A stretch of 64,000 nt of DNA from Lacihabitans sp. CS3-21 (GCF_024343675.1 NZ_RJUD01000011.1:1-64000), one strand, 5' to 3'; numbered from the stretch's first letter, positions 47,719-57,557 are shown. Notes: generated from the sequence alone by a model not told the origin. Made by a program: numbers and translations.

Positions 47719-47970
47719 AAATTAAGTTGGCTATGAGATAAAATCAGAATTTTGAATTTAAATTATACAGAAATTGATTTTTCAAAACTTAAAAAACAAA
47801 ACCATTTTGTTTAATATTTCGGTTTTTTAGAAGTATTTTTAGGTATGTCAGTTTTAGTGGCTTTTCAGGAGATAGGATTTCAAAATTATATTTAAATACT
47901 ATCAATTGTAATCAAAAGAATGACTGTTTTAATGTTTGTTTTTTTTAATTATTTCAACCTATTAATGTAA

Positions 47971-49008
47971 ATGAAAAAATACTCCATCTTGTTTTGGGTA
48001 TCAACTTGTCTATTATTTTCTGAAGCTTTATTTGCTCAGATAAAGGAAGGTAAGATAGTCATTGTAAAAATTGATTCTAAGGCACTACAAAATACTGGCG
48101 GTGAGCATACTACCAGATCGGTTTCAGTTTATTTACCTCCAAATTATGAAGCTTCAAATTTAAAATACCCAGTAATCTATTATTTACATGGGTTTATGGG
48201 CAAAGACCTAATCAATAACCAAATGAAAGGCATTTTGGACGAAGCCATTGCTCGCCAAAAAATTAGGCCCTTTATTTTTGTTCAAGCTGATCATTATACG
48301 CTTTTTGAAGGAAGTTTTTATAGCAATTCTACTTTTACTGGCAATTGGGAAGATTTCCAAGCAGAGGAAGTAGTGAAATATATAGACCAGAATTTTAGAA
48401 CCATTGCCCAGCGTGAAAGTAGAGGAATTGCTGGTCATTCAATGGGTGGTTATGGGGCGTTTAAGATAGGCATGCTTCATCCAGAAGTTTACAATAGTAT
48501 ATATGCACTTAGCCCGGGATTGGTGGCTATGGTAAAGGAATTTGGGCCAAATAGCAACTCATTTAAAGAGGTGCAAAAAGTAAAAACTGTAGAAGAACTC
48601 AAAAAAACATATTATCCAAAGGTACTTGTTGCCACGGGCCGAGCATGGTCGCCAAATCCCAACAAACCACCATTCTTTTGCGATTTTCCTTTCGAATATG
48701 AAGGCGATAAAATGACGATAAATCAATCTGTTCTCGAAAAATGGGAGTCTAATATGCCTTTTTATATGGTTGAAAAATATGCTGACAACCTAAGGAAAAT
48801 GTCAGCCATAAAGCTTGACTGGGGAAGAAATGATTCGCCCAGATTTCCGGTACAAATAGGTATGCTGAGCCAAAGACTTGAAAACCTCGGAATAAACCAT
48901 TTTGCAGAGGAATATATCGGAGACCATGGCAATAAAATTTGGACCAATGATGGGCGAGTTTTGAATGAACTCTTACCTTTTTTCAATGATTACCTAAAAT
49001 TCCAATAA
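47971..49008 (+). CDS. secreted esterase, esterase D/feruloyl-esterase-like
   Basis: A 345-residue alpha/beta hydrolase with a signal peptide ending ALFAQ. RSVSVYLPPNYEASNLKYPVIYYLHGFMG carries the oxyanion strand, the nucleophile lies in GIAGHSMGGYGAFKIG (Ser at about residue 155), and the His is probably in EEYIGDHGNKIW near the end. This layout is that of the putative-esterase family, including feruloyl and acetyl-xylan esterases. It is the first intact gene of the catabolic cluster, ending one base before the transporter start. Confidence 0.83.
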   Translation: MKKYSILFWVSTCLLFSEALFAQIKEGKIVIVKIDSKALQNTGGEHTTRSVSVYLPPNYEASNLKYPVIYYLHGFMGKDLINNQMKGILDEAIARQKIRPFIFVQADHYTLFEGSFYSNSTFTGNWEDFQAEEVVKYIDQNFRTIAQRESRGIAGHSMGGYGAFKIGMLHPEVYNSIYALSPGLVAMVKEFGPNSNSFKEVQKVKTVEELKKTYYPKVLVATGRAWSPNPNKPPFFCDFPFEYEGDKMTINQSVLEKWESNMPFYMVEKYADNLRKMSAIKLDWGRNDSPRFPVQIGMLSQRLENLGINHFAEEYIGDHGNKIWTNDGRVLNELLPFFNDYLKFQ

Positions 49009-49009
49009 T

Positions 49010-50305
49010 ATGTTGGCTTGGTTTGGATTCGGGACTATTTTAGTCTTTTTGGTACTGATTATCAGCAAAAAAATGTCAGTTATGACTGCTCTGGTGCTTA
49101 CGCCCATACTGTTTGGACTGCTTGCTGGCTTTGATGTTCAAGCGTTAGGGAAATTTGCTCTAGACGGAATAAAGCAAGTAGCACCAACGGGTATTTTATT
49201 GATGTTTGCGGTTTTATATTTTGCCACAATGTTAGACGCGGGCCTTTTTGACCCAGTCATAGCTTTTATAGTTAGAACAGTAAAAGGTGATCCACTAAAA
49301 GTAGTTATGGGTACGGCAATTCTTACTATGATCGTGCATTTAGACGGCGATGGTACTGCTACGTTTATGATAGTGCTCTCGGCATTTTTGCCAATATATA
49401 AACAGTTAAAAATCAACAGATTAATTTTGGCTTCTGTAGTAGCTTTAGGGGTTGGTCCTTTGCATTTGGTGCCTTGGTCTGGTACATCTGCAAGAGCAAT
49501 TTCCACTTTGAAGACTGAATCGGTTCACATTTTCAATCCCAATATTCCCGCCATCGCGGCAGGTATTGTTTGGGTGTTATTTGTAGCTTATTATTTTGGA
49601 AAAAAAGAAAGAAAACGACTAGGAGTAATTGAGTTTGAATATAATCATAAAGAAAACTTAAGTGCTGAACAAAAGCATTTAAGAAGGCCTAAATTGATAA
49701 TTTTTAATGCTATACTTACGATTGGATTGATTATCAGCCTAACAAAAGGATGGATTCCAGCACCTGCACTTTTCGTATTAGCAAGTATGATAGCATTGAT
49801 GCTAAATTATCCTAAACTTGCTGATCAAACAAAAGTGTTGAAAAGCCATGGGACTAATATCTTTTTGGTTTCAAGTATGATTTTCGCTGCTGGAATTTTC
49901 TCTGGTATTTTGACGGGCTCCAAAATGATTGAAGAAATGGCTTCTGGTTTGGTTACCCTTATTCCTGCGAATCATGCTAATCTTTTGCCACTCATTACAG
50001 CCATCTCGAGTTTGCCCGCTAGTGTTTTGTTTACACCTGATGCTTACTATTTTGGTGTGGTACCTATTTTGAGTGAAACTGCCATCCAATTTGGTATAAA
50101 TCCGTTGGAGGTTGGGCGTGCGGCATTGTTGGGACAAATGACAGTAGGTTTTCCAATTAGTCCGCTCACAGCATCCACCTTTTTATTGGTAGGTTTAGCT
50201 GAGGTTGATTTGGGAGAACACCAGAGGCATACGTTTTTTTGGGCATGGGGAACTACCATTGTTATGACCATTGTGGCACTTTTAACAGGATCATTGAGTA
50301 TATGA
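49010..50305 (+). CDS. CitMHS-family organic-acid transporter
   Basis: A 431-residue inner-membrane protein with about 11-12 hydrophobic helices. Residues of the citrate-Mg2+:H+ symporter family are visible: MIVHLDGDGTATFMIVLSAFLPIYK (about 105-130), GVGPLHLVPWSGTSARAISTL and the C-terminal VGFPISPLTASTFLLVGLAEVDLGEHQR. Family members import citrate or other carboxylates complexed with divalent cations. In this cluster it more likely carries a carboxylated aromatic or ring-cleavage intermediate. Its stop overlaps the next start (ATGA). Confidence 0.88.
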   Translation: MLAWFGFGTILVFLVLIISKKMSVMTALVLTPILFGLLAGFDVQALGKFALDGIKQVAPTGILLMFAVLYFATMLDAGLFDPVIAFIVRTVKGDPLKVVMGTAILTMIVHLDGDGTATFMIVLSAFLPIYKQLKINRLILASVVALGVGPLHLVPWSGTSARAISTLKTESVHIFNPNIPAIAAGIVWVLFVAYYFGKKERKRLGVIEFEYNHKENLSAEQKHLRRPKLIIFNAILTIGLIISLTKGWIPAPALFVLASMIALMLNYPKLADQTKVLKSHGTNIFLVSSMIFAAGIFSGILTGSKMIEEMASGLVTLIPANHANLLPLITAISSLPASVLFTPDAYYFGVVPILSETAIQFGINPLEVGRAALLGQMTVGFPISPLTASTFLLVGLAEVDLGEHQRHTFFWAWGTTIVMTIVALLTGSLSI

Positions 50306-51618
50306 AAAACAAGATAAGGATAGGTTGTGGAGCGGGGTTTTCGGGAGATAGGTTAGAGCCTGCTGAGATTTTGACTGACAAAGGAAATCTCGACTATTTG
50401 GTTTTAGAATGTCTAGCAGAAAGAACCATAGCCTTGGCTCAAAAACGCAAGCAATTAAATCCTGAGTTGGGCTATGATACGTTTTTAGAAAGAAGAATGA
50501 GAAAGTTATTGCCTACACTTTCGAAGAATAAAATTTGCCTAATTACCAACATGGGAGCCGCTAACCCTTTGGCTGCTGCACAAAAAGTTAAGGATATTTC
50601 TCTAGAATTGGGGTTAGATATAAAAGTTGGGGCTGTTTTTGGGGATGATGTTTTATCAATGTTAGATTTTGAAGCACTTGCTATGGAAACCAATTTGCCT
50701 GTCAAACAATCAGGCGAAATTATCTCTGCCAATGCTTATTTAGGCGTCGATGGTATTTTAAAGGCATTAGAGAATGGTTCACAAATAATTATTACGGGTA
50801 GAGTGGCTGATCCATCGTTGTTCCTAGCCCCGATGATTCATGAATTTGGTTGGAAACTAGACGATTATGATATTCTTGGGCAGGGAACAGTAATTGGCCA
50901 TTTGTTAGAATGTGCTGGTCAAATTACGGGTGGATATTTCGCTGATAAAGACAAAAAATCGGTTCCCGGTTTAGACATTTTGGGTCATCCCATAGCTGAG
51001 ATTTCAAATGATGGCTCGGCCATCATATCGAAAGTAGAAGGAACTGGTGGTCTCATAAATCTGGCTACAGTAAAAGAGCAATTGTTGTATGAGGTAATAA
51101 ATCCCAACCATTATATAACGCCAGATGTAGAAGCCAATTTTACTACAGTCAAACTGGAGGATTTAGGACAAAATCAAGTTTTGGTAAAAGGCGGGACTGG
51201 CAAAAGTAAACCTGTCAATTTAAAAGTTAGCGTAGGATTTAAAGCATTTTACTTAGGCGAGGGTGAAATTTCGTATGCAGGGTTTGGAGCAGAAGATCGG
51301 GCAAGGTTGGGAGGTGAGATAATAGAGAAGCGTCTGAGCTCAAGTTTTAAAGAAATAAGAATAGATTATATCGGGATTTCCGCAGTACATCGTACCAGTT
51401 TTGGGCATAATAATAGTCCTTATGAAATAAGGCTTAGGGTAGCGGCTAAAGCTGACACAGTTGAAGAAGCTGCAATAATTGGCGAGGAGGTGGAAGCTTT
51501 ATATACCAACGGTCCAGCAGGTGGCGGAGGAGTTAGGAAAATCCAAACTGAGGTAATTGGGGTAGTTTCAGTACTCATGGAAAGAAATAAAATAAAAGAT
51601 CAAATCGCGTATTTTTAA
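50302..51618 (+). CDS. AtuA-like acyclic terpene utilisation family protein (DUF1446)
   Basis: I place the start at the ATG at 50302, overlapping the transporter stop; an ORF start upstream would lie inside that gene. The 438-residue protein begins KIRIGCGAGFSGDRLEPAEIL and has the family blocks CLITNMGAANPLAAAQKVKDI, IIITGRVADPSLFLAPM and LECAGQITGGYFADKD. DUF1446 proteins such as AtuA are needed for terpenoid and some aromatic/branched-acid catabolism, but the reaction is not established. It works with the short AtuA-related protein downstream. Confidence 0.88.
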   Translation: MKNKIRIGCGAGFSGDRLEPAEILTDKGNLDYLVLECLAERTIALAQKRKQLNPELGYDTFLERRMRKLLPTLSKNKICLITNMGAANPLAAAQKVKDISLELGLDIKVGAVFGDDVLSMLDFEALAMETNLPVKQSGEIISANAYLGVDGILKALENGSQIIITGRVADPSLFLAPMIHEFGWKLDDYDILGQGTVIGHLLECAGQITGGYFADKDKKSVPGLDILGHPIAEISNDGSAIISKVEGTGGLINLATVKEQLLYEVINPNHYITPDVEANFTTVKLEDLGQNQVLVKGGTGKSKPVNLKVSVGFKAFYLGEGEISYAGFGAEDRARLGGEIIEKRLSSSFKEIRIDYIGISAVHRTSFGHNNSPYEIRLRVAAKADTVEEAAIIGEEVEALYTNGPAGGGGVRKIQTEVIGVVSVLMERNKIKDQIAYF

Positions 51619-51654
51619 TCAATGAACATCCAATTATAATATGCATCAGACAAA

Positions 51655-51954
51655 ATGAAATTATATGAAATAGCCCATAGCCGAGCCGGCGATAAAGGAA
51701 ATATCTCCACGCTTTCACTGATACCTTTTGATGAATCAGACTATCCCAGACTTTGTGATTTTGTGACTTCAGAAAGAGTTAAACTACATTTAAAAGAAAT
51801 AGTTTCAGGAGAAATTGAGCGGTTTTGTTTGCCCAATATTTCATCCTTATTATTTGTATGTCAAAATGCTTTGTTAAGTGGCGTGACAACCTCTTTGGCC
51901 ATAGACACACATGGTAAAGCACTAAGTTATGCACTTTTAGAAATGGAAATTTAA
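51655..51954 (+). CDS. short AtuA-related protein
   Basis: 99 residues beginning LYEIAHSRAGDKGNISTLSLIPFDESDY, the signature of the small domain found fused to or encoded just after DUF1446 proteins. It lies 36 bases after the AtuA-like gene, so the two probably form a complex. The biochemical role is unknown. Confidence 0.88.
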   Translation: MKLYEIAHSRAGDKGNISTLSLIPFDESDYPRLCDFVTSERVKLHLKEIVSGEIERFCLPNISSLLFVCQNALLSGVTTSLAIDTHGKALSYALLEMEI

Positions 51955-51997
51955 TCGCTTTTTAGAAATCGCAATTAATTTTAAACCCTAAATAAAA

Positions 51998-53236
51998 ATG
52001 AAAAAAGGACTTTTTACCTATGAAAATGGCATTGTGATGCTCATGGCACTCACTTTTGGCTGTTTGTTTTTCGACCGACTGGCACTTAATTTTTTGATGC
52101 CTTATGTGGCCAAAGATTTGAATCTGAACAATACACAAATTGGGCTGTTGGCAGGAGCTTTGTCATTGGCTTGGGCATTTTCTAGTTTCTTTTCAACAGC
52201 TTGGGCGGAGACTAACAATAAGAAGAAAATTGTATTCATCGTTGCAGTTTTTATTTTCTCCATTTGCTCATTTGGGTCCGGATTAGCTACATCTTTTATT
52301 ACTTTGCTTTTGGCTAGATTGGTGATGGGTTTCGCAGAAGGACCAGTCATACCATTGGCACAAAATTTTGTTGAAAGAGAATCTTCACCCAACCGGTTAG
52401 GACTGAATGCGGGAATTCTACAGGCATTTGGTTCAGCATTGTTTGGCTCTATTTTGGCTCCAGTGTTATTGGTTCAAATCGCCGAAAATCTGGGTTGGCG
52501 AAATGCTTTTTTTGTCGCTGGTCTACCTGGCTTACTTTTAGGTCTCTTGGCTTGGAAATTTGTTAAGGCTTCTACAGCAGAGAGTAGCAAAGCGTTCTCA
52601 GATCAAATATCCGCATCCCAAAACAAAGAAAAATCATCCTTAAATATCAAGGAACTTCTACAATACAACAACATCAAATGGGGTATTGGAGCCGCTTGTT
52701 GCGTGTTTGGTTGGTGGTTTGCAACATTGCCATTTATCTCTAATTATTTTGTAAACACACAAAGTATGTCCGCTGATGATATGGGTAAAACCATGGGGCT
52801 TTTGGGCGTTTCTGGATTGGTCTCTTCCATCATTGTTCCTGGTCTTTCTGATAAAATTGGACGTAAGAAAGTGCTATATGCTTTTATTTCACTGGGAGTT
52901 ATTTATCCTTTTGCGGTTTATTACTTGTCGGGTTCAGCACTGCATTTGCCAGCTATGTTTCTAACTTATTTTACCATGGGTACTATTCCATTGGTGGCTG
53001 CGGTTATACCCTCTGAAGCTGTTCCAAATCACCTCAAGGCTAAGGCAATTGGGCTAATTACGGGCGTTGCGGAGATAATTGGAGGTGTTATTGTTCCTGG
53101 AATCGCCGGCTTACTTTCTGATACCATTGATCCATCGGCCTTTTTGTGGTTGTCAGGATTGTTAGCATTATTGGCCATATTTTTTATAAGTAAACTTCAG
53201 GAGAAGCCTAAGATCCACCATCAAAATATTGATTGA
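51998..53236 (+). CDS. MFS transporter, probable substrate importer of the cluster
   Basis: A 412-residue, 12-helix major facilitator. Motif A appears after the second half begins (LSDKIGRKKVLYAF) and TM1 has FGCLFFDRLALNFLMPYVAKDL, typical of the anion:cation symporter/aromatic-acid uptake group. It is preceded by the leader AACCCTAAATAAAAATGA, which is also found before the FAD-monooxygenase gene at 62177. Expected to import an aromatic acid or sugar conjugate. Its 3' end overlaps promoter copy B. Confidence 0.85.
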   Translation: MKKGLFTYENGIVMLMALTFGCLFFDRLALNFLMPYVAKDLNLNNTQIGLLAGALSLAWAFSSFFSTAWAETNNKKKIVFIVAVFIFSICSFGSGLATSFITLLLARLVMGFAEGPVIPLAQNFVERESSPNRLGLNAGILQAFGSALFGSILAPVLLVQIAENLGWRNAFFVAGLPGLLLGLLAWKFVKASTAESSKAFSDQISASQNKEKSSLNIKELLQYNNIKWGIGAACCVFGWWFATLPFISNYFVNTQSMSADDMGKTMGLLGVSGLVSSIIVPGLSDKIGRKKVLYAFISLGVIYPFAVYYLSGSALHLPAMFLTYFTMGTIPLVAAVIPSEAVPNHLKAKAIGLITGVAEIIGGVIVPGIAGLLSDTIDPSAFLWLSGLLALLAIFFISKLQEKPKIHHQNID

Positions 53237-53296
53237 TTTTGAATATAATTGGATTTCTTTAGACTAATATTTCGTTGGTTTCGATGCTTATATTTG
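53228..53296 (+). promoter_or_regulatory. shared promoter/operator module, copy B
   Basis: ATTGATTGATTTTGAAT at 53228 runs into ATAATTGGA and includes the MFS stop codon. TATATTTG at 53289-53296, a perfect -7 element, lies 61 bases after the module start and 33 before the CoA-transferase start codon. See copies A and C. Confidence 0.7.
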
Positions 53297-53329
53297 TAGG
53301 TTATTGTCTCGAAAGATAAAAGACTGATT

Positions 53330-54745
53330 ATGATTTCAAAAGTTGTAAATAATAGTGATGAAGCCATTGCTGACATTGGTGATGGCTCTGTTCTGATGTT
53401 GGGAGGATTTGGACTTTGCGGCATTCCTGAAAACTGTATTCAGTCTTTGGTAGAAAAAGGCGTAAAAAACTTAACCTGTATTTCTAACAATGCGGGCGTG
53501 GATGACTTTGGAATAGGTTTGATGCTCCAAAAACGGCAAGTCAAAAAAATGATTTCATCCTATGTAGGTGAAAATAAGGAGTTTGAAAGGCAATTGCTCT
53601 CTGGTGAACTAGAAGTGGAGCTTATTCCTCAAGGCACTCTGGCAGAAAGGATTAGGGCTGGTGGAGCTGGAATTCCTGCATTTTTTACTCCAGCAGGAGT
53701 TGGTACAGAAGTAGCCGAAGGAAAACAAATGGAAGAATTTGATGGAAAAAAATACTTGAAAGAAGCCTGGCTCCGAGCAGATTTTTCAATCATAAAAGCG
53801 TGGAAAGGCGATAAATCTGGCAATTTGATTTTTAAGGGTACAGCCAGGAACTTCAGTCCTATGATGGCCGCCGCAGGTAAAATATGTATTGCAGAAGTTG
53901 AAGAAGTGGTAGAGACCGGTGAATTAAATCCCAATGAAATTCATGTACCTGGTATATATGTTCAGCGTATTTTTAAGGGAGAAAATTATCAAAAAAGGAT
54001 TGAGCAGCGGACAACGGCCCCCCCCGCCCCCCATGGAGGGCTAGGGTCTGGTGAACAAAAGGTTTTGTTTGAATATGGAAAAGGATTAACTAAGTATGGT
54101 ATTGCCAAACGTATTTCACAAGAAATTAAAAACAACTCCTACGTTAACCTAGGCATAGGAATTCCCACATTGGTCGCTAATTATATTCCCAAAGAAATCA
54201 ATGTGATGCTGCAATCTGAAAACGGTTTACTTGGGATTGGCCCATTTCCAACTGGAGAAAACGTAGACGCCGACTTGATAAATGCCGGGAAACAAACCGT
54301 TACCATGCAAGCAGGGTCGGCTTTGTTTGATTCAGCCGAAAGCTTCGCCATGATTAGAGGGGAGCATGTAGACTTGACAATACTTGGAGCCATGGAGGTA
54401 TCAGAAAACGGGGATATTGCCAATTGGAAAATACCAGGGAAAATGGTTAAAGGTATGGGTGGAGCGATGGACTTAGTGGCTTCCGCCAAAAATATTATTG
54501 TTGCGATGCAACATGTGTCAAAAGATGGAAAATCCAAACTTTTAAAAGAATGTGGTTTACCCATAACGGGTCTTCAATGTGTTAAAAAAATAGTCACAGA
54601 GCTTGCTGTTATAGAAGTATTACCTGATGGAGGTTTTAATCTTTTGGAAATAGCTCCAGGAATATCAAAAGAACAAGTAAAAGCCGCAACTGAGGCAACC
54701 CTAAATATTGATACAAATCTCAAAGAAATGAGCTTTAAAAATTAA
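53330..54745 (+). CDS. fused 3-oxoacid CoA-transferase (A and B subunits)
   Basis: A 471-residue fusion: subunit A (residues 1-225; VLMLGGFGLCGIPENCIQ, ISNNAGVDDFGIG) and subunit B (about 245-471; YVNLGIGIPTLVANYIP, and the catalytic-Glu region VMLQSENGLLGIGPFP). It moves CoA from succinyl-CoA to a 3-oxoacid such as acetoacetate or 3-oxoadipate, a logical end step for products of the fumarylacetoacetate-hydrolase-type enzyme downstream. The linker (about 227-240; TTAPPAPHGGLGSGEQ) is encoded by an odd C-rich stretch, C8-G-C6 at 54018-54032. Confidence 0.9.
   Translation: MISKVVNNSDEAIADIGDGSVLMLGGFGLCGIPENCIQSLVEKGVKNLTCISNNAGVDDFGIGLMLQKRQVKKMISSYVGENKEFERQLLSGELEVELIPQGTLAERIRAGGAGIPAFFTPAGVGTEVAEGKQMEEFDGKKYLKEAWLRADFSIIKAWKGDKSGNLIFKGTARNFSPMMAAAGKICIAEVEEVVETGELNPNEIHVPGIYVQRIFKGENYQKRIEQRTTAPPAPHGGLGSGEQKVLFEYGKGLTKYGIAKRISQEIKNNSYVNLGIGIPTLVANYIPKEINVMLQSENGLLGIGPFPTGENVDADLINAGKQTVTMQAGSALFDSAESFAMIRGEHVDLTILGAMEVSENGDIANWKIPGKMVKGMGGAMDLVASAKNIIVAMQHVSKDGKSKLLKECGLPITGLQCVKKIVTELAVIEVLPDGGFNLLEIAPGISKEQVKAATEATLNIDTNLKEMSFKN
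54008..54058. repeat. C-rich REP-like insert inside the CoA-transferase linker
   Basis: Eight C, one G, six C, then ATGGAGGGCTAGGG lies in an otherwise AT-rich gene. It encodes PPAPHGGLGSGEQ, in frame, between the A and B subunits. Peptides like PPSHGGLGG arise, from memory, where intergenic palindromic repeats of Bacteroidota and cyanobacteria fall in frame inside genes. Confidence 0.5.
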
Positions 54746-54749
54746 AAAT

Positions 54750-57062
54750 ATGAAAAATAAAATAGCTGGTTTATTGGCCTTACAATTACTATTTGTTACC
54801 GCCACTGCTCAGACAAAATGGTCAGAAACAAAAAAGGGAGAGTTTAATATTGTAAAAAATCCAAGTGGCCAAACACTAGGGTACTCACCAAATTCTGGCG
54901 TGAAGATTCTCACAGTTAATGGTTTAGCATTCAAAGATTTGAACAAAAACAACAAGTTAGATAAATTCGAAGATTGGAGATTGTCTTCTGAAATACGTGC
55001 TAAAGATTTAGCCTCTAGGCTAAGTATCAAAGAGATAACCGGTTTAATGCTTTATTCTTCGCACCAATCTATTCCGGCCAGACCAGGAGGATACTTTGCG
55101 GGTACTTATGGTGGAAAACCTTTCAAAGCTGGTGAAACAGACCCAAGCGATTTGACAGACCAGCAAAAGAAGTTTTTAGCAGAAGATAATCTTCGACATG
55201 TTTTGGTCACGACCGTCCAAACACCTGAAATAGCAGCCAAATGGAACAATAAATTGCAGGCCTTTTGTGAAAGTGTCGGTTTTGGTATTCCAGCCAATAA
55301 CAGTACAGATCCAAGACATGGCACAAGAGCCAAGGCCGAATATGATGCCGCCTCTGGAGGGGAAATTTCTATGTGGCCCAACTCACTTGGAATGGCCGCA
55401 ACATTTGATCCGGCTTTGACGCAAAAGTTTGGCGAAATTGCAGCCAAAGAGTACAGAGCATTAGGAATTACGACGGCACTTTCTCCTCAGGTTGATATAG
55501 CAACAGAGCCAAGATGGGCAAGATTTAATGGTACATTTGGCGAAAGTCCACTTTTATCGGCGGCCATGGGTCAGGCCTATTGCGATGGATTTCAAACTAC
55601 TTCAAAGTCAACCACAGGTTGGGGTGATGGCAGTGTGAATGCAATGGTAAAACACTGGCCAGGAGGAGGTTCTGGTGAGGCTGGGCGTGATGCTCATTAC
55701 GGCTCTGGCAAATTTGCTGTCTATCCAGGTAATAATTTCTCAGCACATCTAATCCCTTTTATTGAAGGGGCTTTTAAGCTAAAAGGTAAAACTCAAATGG
55801 CTTCAGCTGTTATGCCTTATTATACCATCTCTTGGAACCAAGACCCAAAAAATGGAGAAAATGTAGGAAATAGTTATAATAAATATTTGATAAACGACTT
55901 ATTAAGAACTAAATACAAATACGATGGCGTTGTGTGTACCGACTGGGGAATCACTGGAGAACATAAAGCATTAGACCAATTTTTAGATGGCCGTTCTTGG
56001 GGAGTAGAAAACCTTTCTGAAGTAGATAGACATTTCAAAATTTTGATGGCAGGCGTAGATCAATTTGGTGGCAATAATGATGCAAAACCCATACTTGCTG
56101 CATATGAAAAGGGAGTCGGAGAATTTGGAGAGGTTAAAATGAGGACCAGGATGGAACAATCAGCGGTGAGATTATTGAAGAATATTTTCAGAGTTGGTGT
56201 TTTTGAAAATCCATACCTAGTTCCAGAAGAAACCAAAGACATTGTGGGTAAGCCAGAATTTATGAAAGAAGGTTATGATGCTCAATTAAAGTCTATTGTA
56301 ATGCTCAAAAACCACGGTAAAACGTTACCCTTAGACGCTAAAAAGACGGTTTTTGTTCCTAAAAGATTTACACCAGCCAGCCGAAATTTTTTAGGAATGG
56401 AAACTCCCGCCTCAACAGATTACCCTGTAAGTATTGATTTGGTCAAGAAATATTTTAATGTCACTGAGGATCCTGACGCTGCGGATTTAGCCTTGGTATT
56501 TATTCAAAACCCAGCCGCTACTATTGGCTATGATAAAGAAGATCTTAAAAATGGAGGAAATGGATATCTGCCAATAAGTTTGCAATACGGAGATTATACA
56601 GCCACTGAAGCTCGAGAAAAAAGTATTGCAGGCGGAGACCCCTTAGAAAAATCTAACGATAGGGGGTATAAAAATAAATCGACCAAGACAGCTAATATTT
56701 CAGATGCGACTTTGGTAAAAGAAACCAAAGCAGCGATGAAAGGGAAACCCGTAGTAGTTTCTGTTTTTACCTCTAATCCAATGATTTTTAGTGAAATAGA
56801 AAAAGATGCCAGTGCTATTTTGTTGAATTTTGGTGTGCAAGATCAGGCAGTTTTTGAAATACTCTCAGGTAAAGCTGAGCCATCTGCCTTGTTGCCCATG
56901 CAAATGCCAGCAGATATGAAAACCGTAGAAAAGCAAGCCGAAGACGTACCATTTGACATGATGCCATACAAAGATTCAGAGGGCAATGCCTATGATTTTG
57001 GATTTGGATTGAACTGGAAAGGTGTAATCAAAGACTCAAGAGTCATGAAATATAAAAAGTAA
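54750..57062 (+). CDS. secreted GH3 beta-glucosidase-like enzyme
   Basis: A 770-residue protein with a signal peptide ending TATAQ. GH3 N-terminal domain features are FEDWRLSSEIRAKDLASRLSIKEITGLMLYSS, VNAMVKHWPGGGSGEAGRDAHYG (substrate Lys-His) and the nucleophile Asp398 in YDGVVCTDWGITGEH. The C-terminal sandwich starts near IVMLKNHGKTLPLDAKK. It would release terminal beta-D-glucose or xylose from a glycoside in the periplasm. It follows the CoA-transferase by four bases and precedes the cupin gene by three. Confidence 0.9.
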   Translation: MKNKIAGLLALQLLFVTATAQTKWSETKKGEFNIVKNPSGQTLGYSPNSGVKILTVNGLAFKDLNKNNKLDKFEDWRLSSEIRAKDLASRLSIKEITGLMLYSSHQSIPARPGGYFAGTYGGKPFKAGETDPSDLTDQQKKFLAEDNLRHVLVTTVQTPEIAAKWNNKLQAFCESVGFGIPANNSTDPRHGTRAKAEYDAASGGEISMWPNSLGMAATFDPALTQKFGEIAAKEYRALGITTALSPQVDIATEPRWARFNGTFGESPLLSAAMGQAYCDGFQTTSKSTTGWGDGSVNAMVKHWPGGGSGEAGRDAHYGSGKFAVYPGNNFSAHLIPFIEGAFKLKGKTQMASAVMPYYTISWNQDPKNGENVGNSYNKYLINDLLRTKYKYDGVVCTDWGITGEHKALDQFLDGRSWGVENLSEVDRHFKILMAGVDQFGGNNDAKPILAAYEKGVGEFGEVKMRTRMEQSAVRLLKNIFRVGVFENPYLVPEETKDIVGKPEFMKEGYDAQLKSIVMLKNHGKTLPLDAKKTVFVPKRFTPASRNFLGMETPASTDYPVSIDLVKKYFNVTEDPDAADLALVFIQNPAATIGYDKEDLKNGGNGYLPISLQYGDYTATEAREKSIAGGDPLEKSNDRGYKNKSTKTANISDATLVKETKAAMKGKPVVVSVFTSNPMIFSEIEKDASAILLNFGVQDQAVFEILSGKAEPSALLPMQMPADMKTVEKQAEDVPFDMMPYKDSEGNAYDFGFGLNWKGVIKDSRVMKYKK

Positions 57063-57065
57063 AGG

Positions 57066-57557
57066 ATGTCACAACCAATCAGAAGAATAGTAACTGGACA
57101 TACCAAAGAAGGAAAAGCGATTTTTACAATTGATGAAGAAATCGAAACTGTGGTCATTCCGACAGGCGACGCTGCCATGGCTACTTTATGGACTTCGGCA
57201 TCTGTACCTGCAGATTGTAACGACCAAATTAACGGAAGAATACGTGATGCAGGAACTACCTTAAAAGGTGGTTCGGTGATACGCGTGGTTGACATGTTGC
57301 CAGGAGCCTCATCACCCATGCACCGCAGTGCAAGTATTGATTATGGAATAGTAATGAGTGGCGAAATTGAGTTAGAACTTGATGACAAAATTTTTAAAAC
57401 TGTTGGTATAGGTGGAGTCATTATTCAAAATGGTACCATACATAAATGGAGAAATCCAAGTCCGAGCAAAATTTGTAGAATCATATTTGTATTAACTGAG
57501 GCAAAACCATTTGAAGTAAATGGTGTGCCGCTTACCGACGAAATGATTCATGATTAA
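57066..57557 (+). CDS. cupin-domain protein
   Basis: A 163-residue single-cupin protein with MLPGASSPMHRSASIDYGIVMSGEIELELDD (first motif) and GGVIIQNGTIHKWRNPSPSKICRIIFVL (second motif), so its metal-site residues are partly kept (His in the first and second motifs). Similar cupins accompany aromatic-acid degradation genes and may be dioxygenases, isomerases or sensors. It overlaps the next gene by eight bases, so they are co-translated. Confidence 0.82.
   Translation: MSQPIRRIVTGHTKEGKAIFTIDEEIETVVIPTGDAAMATLWTSASVPADCNDQINGRIRDAGTTLKGGSVIRVVDMLPGASSPMHRSASIDYGIVMSGEIELELDDKIFKTVGIGGVIIQNGTIHKWRNPSPSKICRIIFVLTEAKPFEVNGVPLTDEMIHD

Larger units (their letters stand above)
46861..47970. other. 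1.1-kb gene-free stretch with promoter copy and gene remnant
   Basis: This gap between the rhamnosidase and esterase genes contains a hairpin at 46880-46915, the first copy of the shared promoter module at 47139-47206, and a broken DUF5597-type coding remnant at 47491-47718, each listed separately. The rest is very AT-rich and shows nothing I can assign. Confidence 0.65.

Noticed and set aside
50239-50301. Upstream start for the AtuA-like gene
   Set aside because: The 21 extra residues lie inside the transporter gene and do not resemble the family; the ATG at 50302 gives the usual KIRIGCGAGFSGDRLEPAE start.
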